Below are positions 1 to 5,389 of a stretch of DNA of 6,752 bases, one piece after another. Made by a program: the position numbers and the translations under genes. The DNA lies in assembly GCA_005888675.1 (NCBI GenBank), contig VBBA01000135.1, forward strand, positions 1 through 6,752. The letters run 5' to 3'. This stretch comes from Candidatus Bathyarchaeota archaeon (GTDB taxonomy: Archaea > Thermoproteota > Bathyarchaeia > 40CM-2-53-6). The notes beneath the pieces are model-generated. The model did not search any database and was not told the DNA's origin. It was given only the letters and a program-made list of their open reading frames with translations. The stretch's first letter is position 1. Each line of letters opens with the position of its first letter.

Positions 1-2
1 GC

Positions 3-239
3 GTAATAGTCAAGAAGGCGCTGAAGCTAGGCCTCGCCATACTATGACTGATAATATTGCTCTCTGCAATTGGATACATTACTCTGAACCCTCAACATGT
101 TTTCCAAGGAGTAATCCAATACGCCTTCTCGCCTGGCAGCACTGCCGCCGCCAGTCAAGCAGCCGGACTGGTCAGCATACTACCCTACGCATCGGCTGCC
201 TTTCTCGCCGGGCTAGCTGTGGGCATCTGGAAAGGCTAG
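3..239 (+). pseudogene. Small two-helix membrane protein, 5' end outside window, interrupted by in-frame TGA
   Basis: Reading from base 3 gives a basic start (VKKALKLG) running into a hydrophobic stretch (LAIL). It then meets a TGA at 45-47 and continues in the same frame as LIILLSAIGYITLNPQ. This ends with a second hydrophobic helix (LVSILPYASAAFLAGLAVGIWKG) and a TAG at 237-239. The residues on either side of the TGA would form one continuous N-terminal membrane segment behind a positively charged end, so the stop appears to cut a real gene. No in-frame start codon lies between base 3 and the TGA, so the true start would be outside the window. Alternatively a shorter intact product could start at TTG 57 (60 residues), but it would lack the basic end and half of the first helix. 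I do not recognise the family. Nonsense mutation, sequencing error and readthrough remain open. Confidence 0.42.
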
Positions 240-315
240 ACCGACAAGTTTGAGCCCAGGCCTCATCGTAGGCCCACAACAAATCTCCCTAATACGTTAA
301 GAGTCGATCAGGGAA

Positions 316-1272
316 ATGGAAAAAGAGATCCTTGGAATTCATCACATTACGGCGATAGCGGGCGACCCTCAGAAAAACATCGACTTCTACAGCGGCATCC
401 TCGGACTCCGAATGGTCAAACTCACAGTAAACTATGATGATCCAACAACGTACCATCTCTACTACGGCGACGAGATCGGTCATCCAGGAACGATAATCAC
501 ATTCTTCCCTTGGCCAAATGCTCCAAAAGGACGCATTGGCACAGGCCAAGTAACAACCACCTCATTCTCCATCCCGAAAAGTTCACTCTCCTACTGGATG
601 AACAGATTGAAATCCAATGGAATCGCGTTTGAAGGTCCGATCAGCCGTTTCGACGAGCAAGCCCTACAATTCTCCGACTACGACGGTTTACATCTAGAAC
701 TCGTAGCCCACGATTATACAGACAATCGCAAAGGATGGAAACATGGTCCTGTCCCGCTGGAACATGCGATCCGCGGATTCTATCATGTCACATTAACCGA
801 GGAAGGATACCAACAAACCGCTTCTGTACTCACCCGACTAGGATTTCGACTGACAGCCGAGCATGACAATCAATATCGCTACGAGATCGGAGAAGTCGGC
901 GGTCCTAGCAAGATTGTAGACGTACTCTGCCAACCAACAGCACCTCCCGGGCTCGTCAGTGTCGGCACGGTACATCACGTAGCCTGGCGAACTCCAACGG
1001 ACGAGCAACAATTGTCATGGCGCAGCGAGATCGCAAAGATGGGGCTCAATGTGACCCCGGTGATAGACCGGAAATACTTCCATTCGATCTACTTCCGCGA
1101 GCCGGGAGGCGTACTGTTTGAGGTTGCAACGGACCCGCCCGGATTCACGATCGACCAACCCGCATCGGAGCTGGGAACGCGGCTAATGCTACCACCATGG
1201 CTGGAACCTGTGAGAAGTAGACTTGAACACGAGCTACCTAGAGTTAATAGACCAAAGCCTGTCCCTGCCTAG
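316..1272 (+). CDS. Ring-cleaving extradiol dioxygenase of the VOC/glyoxalase superfamily (MhqO/PcpA-like)
   Basis: A 318-residue cytoplasmic protein with two tandem vicinal-oxygen-chelate modules, roughly residues 5-135 and 150-275, the usual length for the family. Proteins of this type use Fe(II) or Mn(II) and O2 to open hydroquinone or catechol rings; PcpA and the Bacillus MhqO group are characterised members. Visible family marks are GIHHITA near the N terminus, FYSGILGLRMVK, a mid-protein DYDGLHLELV strand, VGTVHHVAWR and EPGGVLFEVATDPPGF. By comparison with PcpA, the metal ligands should be His10, His221 and Glu269; all three are present with matching spacing. ATG 316 is chosen because the conserved strand begins only seven residues later. 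No good Shine-Dalgarno is visible, and the leader 240-315 holds no convincing TATA box. The aIF1-like gene follows after 21 bases, suggesting co-transcription. The ring substrate cannot be read from sequence. Confidence 0.88.
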   Translation: MEKEILGIHHITAIAGDPQKNIDFYSGILGLRMVKLTVNYDDPTTYHLYYGDEIGHPGTIITFFPWPNAPKGRIGTGQVTTTSFSIPKSSLSYWMNRLKSNGIAFEGPISRFDEQALQFSDYDGLHLELVAHDYTDNRKGWKHGPVPLEHAIRGFYHVTLTEEGYQQTASVLTRLGFRLTAEHDNQYRYEIGEVGGPSKIVDVLCQPTAPPGLVSVGTVHHVAWRTPTDEQQLSWRSEIAKMGLNVTPVIDRKYFHSIYFREPGGVLFEVATDPPGFTIDQPASELGTRLMLPPWLEPVRSRLEHELPRVNRPKPVPA

Positions 1273-1293
1273 AGGAAGAGTAGAGTTCTAGGC

Positions 1294-1599
1294 ATGGCGG
1301 GAGAAGAGGATCTTACATTTGAAGACGAACTGCGTCATCTGGACCGAGAGTCTAGCCACGTCACCGTAAGGCTCGCTCTTCGACGTTTCGGAAGGCCGAT
1401 GACCCTGATCGAGGTCCACGGCGTCCCAAAGAACGATCCTTCTCTCGACAAGATGGCACATTTGATGAAACAAAACCTTGCCACGGGAGGAACAGTCAAG
1501 GATGGAGTCATTGAGTTACAGGGAGACTTCAGACAGCGACTAAAACCACTCTTGGTCAAACTCGGATTTACCGACGAGCGCATCGAGATACTCGACTAG
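1294..1599 (+). CDS. aIF1-like translation initiation factor, SUI1 family
   Basis: A 101-residue SUI1-domain protein. Archaeal aIF1 and eukaryotic eIF1 bind the small ribosomal subunit near the P site and help reject wrong start codons. The signature is clear: a basic loop RRFGRPMT at residues 30-37, then GGTVKDGVIELQGDFR at 65-80 and a terminal LGFTDERIEIL strand. It differs from typical archaeal aIF1 in two ways. The N-terminal 20 residues are acidic and lack the Cys-rich CxxCGLP-type knuckle, and the whole protein has no cysteine; the usual CGGT before the signature is TGGT here. The common HR after LQGD is FR. It may therefore be a second, divergent copy rather than the housekeeping factor. 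It lies 21 bases after the dioxygenase and 58 bases before the possible ATT start of the SRPBCC gene, all on the same strand. Confidence 0.88.
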   Translation: MAGEEDLTFEDELRHLDRESSHVTVRLALRRFGRPMTLIEVHGVPKNDPSLDKMAHLMKQNLATGGTVKDGVIELQGDFRQRLKPLLVKLGFTDERIEILD

Positions 1600-1642
1600 C
1601 ATACTCTGATCCGACACTAATCCTAACGCTTTTAGATGGAAC

Positions 1643-1650
1643 AAGGAGGA
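1643..1650 (+). promoter_or_regulatory. Strong Shine-Dalgarno (AAGGAGGA) pointing to an ATT start at 1658
   Basis: AAGGAGGA complements the conserved CCUCC at the 3' end of 16S rRNA. It is the only such strong site I find just upstream of any gene here. Eight bases separate its last G from an ATT at 1658 that is in frame with the SRPBCC gene. The TTG at 1676 is 26 bases away, too far for normal use. An ATG at 1636 precedes the site, but in another frame it encodes only 11 codons, ending at TAA 1669-1671. Confidence 0.5.
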
Positions 1651-1675
1651 AACAACCATTCAGGAACCTAAGAAG

Positions 1676-2131
1676 TTGGCCAAGAGTCGGACGATAAAAG
1701 AGTCGTTCCTCATACAAGCACCTCCGTCTAAAGTGTTCAATCATCTAACAAGCCCCGCCAAGCTGAAACGCTGGTTTCTAGAATCCGCCAAACTCTCTCC
1801 GCGCAAAGGCGGAAACTATCAATTCGTCTGGCAAGGCGGATACAATCACGTTGGCAAAGTCACTGATTATGCCAAGGACAGTAAACTCGGTCTTTCCTGG
1901 CCGGCGTTCTGGAAAGGCAAAGAAGTCGGAACAACCAAAGTAACATTCCGTCTGAAACCAAAAGAGAACGGCACACTACTCCAACTAACACATGCAGGCT
2001 ACAAGCGTGCCGGCGACTCCTGGGTGGAACTATATGCTATGACATATTCAGGATGGGCCTACTACTGCATGAATCTAAAATCGGTCATCGAGACCGGAAA
2101 AGATCTTCGACGGCAAGACGATGTTTTCTAG
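1676..2131 (+). CDS. SRPBCC / AHSA1-like (START-fold) protein
   Basis: A 151-residue single-domain protein of the helix-grip fold seen in Aha1-type Hsp90 co-chaperone homologues and polyketide cyclase/START-like proteins, which hold hydrophobic ligands in a cavity. Family marks are the opening strand and helix (IKESFLIQAPPSKVFNHLTSPAKLKRWF, residues 7-34 with small gaps in conservation), a KGGNYQFVWQGG turn, the charged FRLKPKENGTLLQLTHAGY strands and the closing helix GWAYYCMNLKSVIETG. The coordinates use the first conventional start, TTG 1676. No Shine-Dalgarno fits that TTG, whereas AAGGAGGA at 1643-1650 fits ATT 1658, which would add six residues (MQEPKK) and give 157. The reading frame stays open further upstream but without another start signal. 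The stop overlaps the stop of the opposing Rieske gene. Its ligand is unknown, and there is no evidence that it acts on Hsp90. Confidence 0.83.
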   Translation: MAKSRTIKESFLIQAPPSKVFNHLTSPAKLKRWFLESAKLSPRKGGNYQFVWQGGYNHVGKVTDYAKDSKLGLSWPAFWKGKEVGTTKVTFRLKPKENGTLLQLTHAGYKRAGDSWVELYAMTYSGWAYYCMNLKSVIETGKDLRRQDDVF

Positions 2132-2451
2132 ACCCTAACCAATACTTCTGAGCCTTCAACCTTAACCTCATGCCTCGGCTCAGGCGACTCGGCCGGGGAA
2201 CGAACGACAGTGCCAGTTCTCACGTCGAACTGCGACCCGTGCAACGGGCACTCTACCACATAACCTGCCAGTTTTCCTCTCGCGAGCGGCCCGCCGATAT
2301 GCGTACAACGATTGTCGATCGAATAGTAATTGCCATTGACATTCGCGATAAGAATGTCTTTCCCTCCAACTGGGTAACTCTTCATCATCCCTGGTGGAAT
2401 TTCAGACGTAGATGCAACCTTTATCCAACCGTCTGTCAACTCATTGCTCAC
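2128..2451 (-). CDS. Rieske-type [2Fe-2S] ferredoxin
   Basis: A 107-residue soluble Rieske protein with no signal peptide or membrane segment, so probably a cytoplasmic one-electron carrier like the ferredoxins of aromatic dioxygenases or the NirD-like small proteins. The cluster ligands are complete: Cys49-Thr-His51 and Cys68-Pro-Leu-His71, separated by 16 residues, with the expected HIGGPLARG and PLHGSQFD surroundings. The rest gives the family's beta-sandwich, and its length is normal. It starts with GTG; an in-frame stop lies just upstream and no other start would leave the domain intact. It is the last gene of a tight leftward run, 10 bases after the HExxH protein gene. Its stop shares the CTAG at 2128-2131 with the stop of the convergent SRPBCC gene. 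No oxygenase or reductase partner is in the window, so its redox partner is unknown; the nearby ring-cleaving dioxygenase does not normally need a ferredoxin for turnover. Confidence 0.92.
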   Translation of the reverse strand: MSNELTDGWIKVASTSEIPPGMMKSYPVGGKDILIANVNGNYYSIDNRCTHIGGPLARGKLAGYVVECPLHGSQFDVRTGTVVRSPAESPEPRHEVKVEGSEVLVRV

Positions 2452-2461
2452 TCGCTATTAG

Positions 2462-3265
2462 CTAGTTCTTCTCAGCTATTTCTAAAAACTTGCTCAAGTA
2501 ATTATGTAGAAGCGCGCGGTAGTTGTCTTCAGTCAGATTCTCGTCAAGATTTCTAAGAAGATTCCGGAAATATTCAAACTGTCCGGACATTGTACGGGGC
2601 AGTTTGGCAAGGAACTCCTTGTTTGCCTTTGCCGCCTTGTTACCAGTGTCTGGGACCTTGTGCCGTTCCATCTGTGCGATTGCACGTGCATTGTGAATCA
2701 TTATTCCAGCATTGATCCATCTATCTTTGCGGTCGTCCCCTGAACTGGAAGGCTCTTCCTTCACCCAGTCCTGAAGGAAACTGCTCATATCCTCGATCGG
2801 AAGTATCTTGCTCTGTCGAAGGACCTTGAAAGAAAGATCATCCGCATACAAGTCCTGAATATCATTCAGCATGTCATGCATTATCTTCTGCTGATAATCA
2901 TACTTGGCAACATTCTTGCCGAAGCTGTTCACAGCCTCTTCAATCACTTGGCCATTGTGAGATAGATGTCTTGTTTTCATCCGGTAAACATGCGACATCT
3001 CATGGACCAATAGGCCTTCCAATAGTCCAGAGTCGACAGAACCGCCAGACACGACTATCCTGTACTTGTCGTTGCCGCGTGGCATTGTGTAGCCCATAAA
3101 TGGTAGCTGGGGATCAACCATGACTTGGACAACATCACCAATATCATAACCTGCTTTCTTCATAATTTCCAATGCATTGTCCTTTGCGACCTTGACCTTC
3201 TTGGCCATCTCGTCGACCGCTGCCTGATTTCCACCGGTTTCTAGTTCACGAGTCTTGGTGACCAT
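2462..3265 (-). CDS. Putative zincin metalloprotease with HExxH motif (archaeal uncharacterised family)
   Basis: A 267-residue protein without signal peptide, membrane helix or cysteine. Its key feature is GLLVHEMSHVYRM, with HEMSH at residues 88-92, inside a predicted helix after a strand ending VVSGG: the layout of a zinc peptidase active-site helix. A third metal ligand is not certain. Asp138 or neighbours in DIQDLYADDL (residues 135-144) resemble the acidic-x-x-Ala-Asp helix of gluzincins; His100 and His103 are other choices. The C-terminal third is helical and charged. It resembles a family of archaeal hypothetical proteins (possibly DUF5781, from memory). The peptidase activity is inferred only from the motif. 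ATG 3265 is the first start after the DoxX stop, 12 bases away, and the Rieske gene follows 10 bases on, so the three are almost surely one transcript. Confidence 0.75.
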   Translation of the reverse strand: MVTKTRELETGGNQAAVDEMAKKVKVAKDNALEIMKKAGYDIGDVVQVMVDPQLPFMGYTMPRGNDKYRIVVSGGSVDSGLLEGLLVHEMSHVYRMKTRHLSHNGQVIEEAVNSFGKNVAKYDYQQKIMHDMLNDIQDLYADDLSFKVLRQSKILPIEDMSSFLQDWVKEEPSSSGDDRKDRWINAGIMIHNARAIAQMERHKVPDTGNKAAKANKEFLAKLPRTMSGQFEYFRNLLRNLDENLTEDNYRALLHNYLSKFLEIAEKN

Positions 3266-3277
3266 TTTCGATGCTCT

Positions 3278-3679
3278 CTATATTCCGAGCAGGTGATCTA
3301 TCGAGTATATTCCGCTTCCCAAGATTGCGATAGCCAATGACCCTGCCATTAGGATCAAGTCGAACTCGTAACCTCCCTGCAATTTCTTGTGAAGCTTCGT
3401 CTTCGCAAACCAGGTCGTAGAGATCATCCAGAGGACGAAAAGTAATGCGATTATGGGAGTAAATATTCCGAGTATCAGTGCTAGTCCGCCGAAGAATTCC
3501 GCGACTCCCGCGAAGGCGGCCATCCAGACTGGCATGCCGGTGCTCTTCATGAAATCTGCTCCCATCTTCCTCTGCGAGCCCAGTTTGGGATAGCCATGAA
3601 CAAGAAACAGGATGCCTACTGCTACTCGCAACAGCAGAGAAGCAAGGTTCACGTCCGAGCCAAAAAGTGTCTGAATCAT
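3278..3679 (-). CDS. DoxX family four-helix membrane protein
   Basis: A 133-residue integral membrane protein with four predicted helices at about residues 12-29, 50-72, 74-92 and 104-123. Family marks are LLRVAVGILFLVHGYPKL in helix 1 (Arg18, His28-Gly29), FAGVAEFFGGLALILG in helix 2 with Glu61, and GGYEFDLILMAGSLAIAILG in helix 4. DoxX proteins take part in quinone-linked and thiol or oxidative stress processes: one branch is a thiosulfate:quinone oxidoreductase subunit in Acidianus, and others include Bacillus MhqP and mycobacterial DoxX. Which role applies here is not visible. ATG 3679 gives the standard N terminus just before helix 1. The gene heads a leftward run with the HExxH and Rieske genes, and a TATA-like box at 3756-3763 would give it a leader of about 50 bases. 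Confidence 0.88.
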   Translation of the reverse strand: MIQTLFGSDVNLASLLLRVAVGILFLVHGYPKLGSQRKMGADFMKSTGMPVWMAAFAGVAEFFGGLALILGIFTPIIALLFVLWMISTTWFAKTKLHKKLQGGYEFDLILMAGSLAIAILGSGIYSIDHLLGI

Positions 3680-3755
3680 TATAGACGCCCAACCTTGCTA
3701 CGAAGATTCTCGTTTGATGATGTACTCATGACTCCACATTGCTATTCGGTCACGA

Positions 3756-3763
3756 TTATAAAG
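3756..3763 (-). promoter_or_regulatory. Archaeal TATA-like box for the DoxX-HExxH-Rieske run
   Basis: On the minus strand these bases read CTTTATAA, a good match to the archaeal TATA element. Transcription would begin about 25-27 bases further on, near 3733, leaving a leader of roughly 54 bases before the DoxX ATG at 3679. No comparable A/T element lies about 27 bases from that ATG, so a leadered transcript fits best. Confidence 0.45.
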
Positions 3764-4041
3764 CTGGTAGTCTCCCACTACCAAGTATCTACGGCAGAGT
3801 TTAGCTAGTAAGCTCCACGTAACCAAAAAGATAATCGTATGCTATCCCACAATCCTACGAGTCCCATAATTCTCGACCCTATGCGACCAGCGCGACCACA
3901 TAGACGACTGCGGACTCCGATACCTCAGCAATCGCTCAGTCGTAAATGTCGGGTAGTCGTGAAGGGTTCTCGCTCGGCCCAGCGTCTCGAGGGAGCACTT
4001 TAATAAAATTAGGTTGGTCCAGGTTACCCGGAGGAGAATTC

Positions 4042-4201
4042 GCTCATTTTGAGCCCTGATCGCCAATCGGAGCTTACTATTTCTGGCCCCCGATGATGTC
4101 CTCGTAAATTTCCGCTATGTTTAAATGAATAAACCCATTTCCGCAAAATGCTTTTCTCGCATTTTGAGCGATTAACGGCAGATCTCGCCCATTTTGAGGC
4201 G
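4042..4201. repeat. Cluster of CATTTTGAG direct repeats with self-complementary flanks
   Basis: CATTTTGAG occurs exactly three times, at 4045-4053, 4160-4168 and 4190-4198, the last two 30 bases apart. Each copy has its own complementary arms: GCTCA-TTT-TGAGC at 4042-4054, CGC-ATTTTGA-GCG at 4158-4170, and CGCC-CATTTTGA-GGCG at 4186-4201. A related copy in reverse orientation (GCAAAATGC) sits at 4143-4151. ATTTCCGC is also repeated at 4108-4115 and 4137-4144. This fits either a set of protein-binding sites or an interspersed repeat. Confidence 0.5.
4144..4166. repeat. 8-bp inverted repeat, CAAAATGC / GCATTTTG
   Basis: CAAAATGC at 4144-4151 and GCATTTTG at 4159-4166 are perfect complements around a 7-base pyrimidine loop (TTTTCTC). 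The right arm overlaps the middle CATTTTGAG repeat. It could fold in RNA of either strand or serve as a spaced dimer-binding site. No T-run follows, so a terminator is not implied. Confidence 0.45.
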
Positions 4202-4207
4202 CAGTAG

Positions 4208-4233
4208 AAAATAAAGTTGGAAAAAAGGGGGGG
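4208..4233 (-). terminator. Possible T-rich archaeal terminator after the iron transporter gene
   Basis: On the minus strand, about 150 bases past the transporter stop, seven C are followed by six T and then CCAACTTTATTTTC. Archaeal RNA polymerase stops at U-rich tracts without needing a hairpin. No better minus-strand T-rich stretch lies between the stop codon and this point, so the transcript would carry a long 3' leader-like tail. Confidence 0.3.
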
Positions 4234-4267
4234 TAGATTGTAGAGTTTTAAGACGTGGAAGAGACTT

Positions 4268-4336
4268 TCCGAATACTTTCGGACCGACTACGTATCCTCT
4301 TCTGGCTCGATAACCCATCTCGAATCCTCCCGAGAT
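4268..4336. repeat. Two small inverted repeats in the 3' region of the iron transporter gene
   Basis: TCCGAA-TACT-TTCGGA spans 4268-4283 (6-bp stem, 4-base loop). ATCTCG-AATCCTCC-CGAGAT spans 4317-4336 (6-bp stem, 8-base loop). Both would lie in the 3' untranslated RNA of the leftward transporter gene if transcription runs on to the T-rich tract. Six-base stems occur by chance, so function is unproven. Confidence 0.3.
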
Positions 4337-4381
4337 CTCTAGAATTCTACGTATCAGTAAGCACTCTGCTTGGGCTCGAGT

Positions 4382-5314
4382 TTACCCGATGACGATCCCA
4401 AGGCGTTGGCGTATGACATAACCAATGATGTACAGAGAAAGGCTGGCAGCCAATATTAGACCCGCGATCTCGCCAAACTGTCTTTTGAACTCACGATTCG
4501 AGATCACCGTGTCGTAATACGTCATCATCGCAACCAGTATCCCCCCGATGATTAGAGACGTCCCTAGGGCTACGACCATGACACGAGTCAAGAAGTATGG
4601 TAGCGCTAGCAATACGGCTGTAAGCATGTAGGACACGCCCGTGTAGATTGCCGACCATTTGGCCGAGCCTTCGAAGCCTTGTTTGGCCTGAGCATAAGCC
4701 GCGGAAGCCATAGCGATCGACGCAGCCATGCCGGCGACGATTCCATTCACGCCTGCAATCTCGGTGAGATTGAATATTCCGAGTGAGGCGGCGTGGATTC
4801 CCGAGATCTCGACCACGGCATCGGCCAATCCGAGGACTATGAAGGACATATACTTGACGCGTCCTTCCTTAACTTCACCCATCAAATAATTCTCATGATG
4901 CTCTTCATCGTTAACCATAGCGTCGAACCGAGTTCGATCTTCAATCAAGATGCTGCCAGCCACCTGCTTGTAGCGAGAGATCACATCTTCCTCGTGCCTC
5001 TCCAAAAACTTCATCGTAAACGTCAAACCTAGAATGATCCTCAAGACCAGGACGAAGAAGAGACTGAGTCGGTTGGTGCTTACCCTTGTGTCCGGAGCAT
5101 ATTTTTTCCAAAACTCGTAATGGTCCCGCTCCTCTTGTGCCAACTCTTCCAAGGCTTTCTTGAAAGATGGGTTCCTCTCGCGGCGAGAGAGGGCCAAATA
5201 CGTACTGTAGTCTGTATATTCGTCTCGCACGGACATTGCTGCAACCTTTGCTAAGTCAGGATCCACGGTCGCTAGCAACGTTTCGCGTCTCCCAGATGTG
5301 AAAGCCTGTCTCAC
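4382..5314 (-). CDS. Ferritin-like domain fused to VIT1/CCC1 iron transporter (MbfA-like)
   Basis: A 310-residue membrane protein in two parts. Residues 18-145 form a ferritin-like (erythrin) domain with di-iron-type ligands: Glu32, E62-R-D-H65, the 105-109 ERHEE cluster and E137-E-H-H140. A hydrophobic stretch at 84-100 lies between its helix pairs. Residues 153-305 form a VIT1-type domain with about five membrane helices: GLADAVVEISG in helix 1 (Asp165), SIAMASAAYAQAKQG in helix 2, then helices near 221-245, 246-267 and 283-305. Bacterial MbfA has this order and exports iron, protecting against peroxide; the same role is inferred here. The helix 2-3 metal-binding insert of plant VIT1 is missing, probably replaced by the ferritin-like domain. 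The start is GTG 5314, as an in-frame TAA lies nine bases upstream. It sits 75 bases after the methyltransferase gene with no evident promoter or T-tract between, so co-transcription is plausible. Confidence 0.9.
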   Translation of the reverse strand: MRQAFTSGRRETLLATVDPDLAKVAAMSVRDEYTDYSTYLALSRRERNPSFKKALEELAQEERDHYEFWKKYAPDTRVSTNRLSLFFVLVLRIILGLTFTMKFLERHEEDVISRYKQVAGSILIEDRTRFDAMVNDEEHHENYLMGEVKEGRVKYMSFIVLGLADAVVEISGIHAASLGIFNLTEIAGVNGIVAGMAASIAMASAAYAQAKQGFEGSAKWSAIYTGVSYMLTAVLLALPYFLTRVMVVALGTSLIIGGILVAMMTYYDTVISNREFKRQFGEIAGLILAASLSLYIIGYVIRQRLGIVIG

Positions 5315-5389
5315 TGCTATTTAGACTACGCCAATCACAACAAAGTCTTTCGGCCACGTCCTGCAGACAATGATCTGAGCTAAAGTTCC

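Larger units (their letters stand above)
3764..4381. other. Long gene-poor region between the DoxX promoter and the iron transporter gene
   Basis: About 620 bases with no ORF I would accept. The longest frame, minus strand 4066-3842, would encode 74 Arg-rich residues with no recognisable domain or coherent hydrophobic pattern. I looked for tRNA (T-loop GGTTCRA), SRP RNA and RNase P RNA cores on both strands and found none. Bases 3764-4040 show nothing beyond a short GCGACCA repeat near 3884-3899. Bases 4042-4201 carry repeated CATTTTGAG elements. Bases 4208-4336 carry an A/G tract and two small inverted repeats. The left end is the upstream side of the DoxX promoter and the right end is the 3' side of the iron transporter gene. 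An unrecognised small RNA or a decayed element is possible. Confidence 0.5.

Noticed and set aside
44..253. Plus-strand 69-codon ORF starting ATG 44
   Set aside because: Its Cys/Ser/Arg-rich sequence is a shadow of the membrane-protein frame at 3-239, which has a coherent hydrophobic pattern.
259..274. GGCCT-CATCGT-AGGCC hairpin as a terminator after the small membrane gene
   Set aside because: Only five base pairs and no T-run follows; archaeal termination does not rely on such hairpins.
2170..2556. Plus-strand 128-codon ORF
   Set aside because: Antisense to the Rieske and HExxH genes, both of which have clear motifs; no recognisable features of its own.
3246..3692. Minus-strand 148-codon ORF overlapping DoxX
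   Set aside because: Same strand, different frame from DoxX; hydrophilic Arg/Ser-rich sequence while DoxX shows four membrane helices and family motifs.
3842..4066. Minus-strand 74-codon ORF in the gap
   Set aside because: Arg-rich with no domain, no ribosome site and repeat sequence at its start; it looks like a chance frame.
3841..4080. tRNA or other stable RNA gene in the gap
   Set aside because: GGGTTC- and GGGTCGAG-like strings occur, but no acceptor stem, anticodon arm or T-loop consensus could be assembled on either strand.
4158..4201. Two repeats 30 bases apart as a CRISPR remnant
   Set aside because: The shared core is only about 9 bases, the flanks differ, and no array or cas gene is present.
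4288..4355. CTACGTATC direct repeat (4288-4296 and 4347-4355)
   Set aside because: A single 9-base pair of copies with no boundary features; could be chance and does not flank a mobile element.
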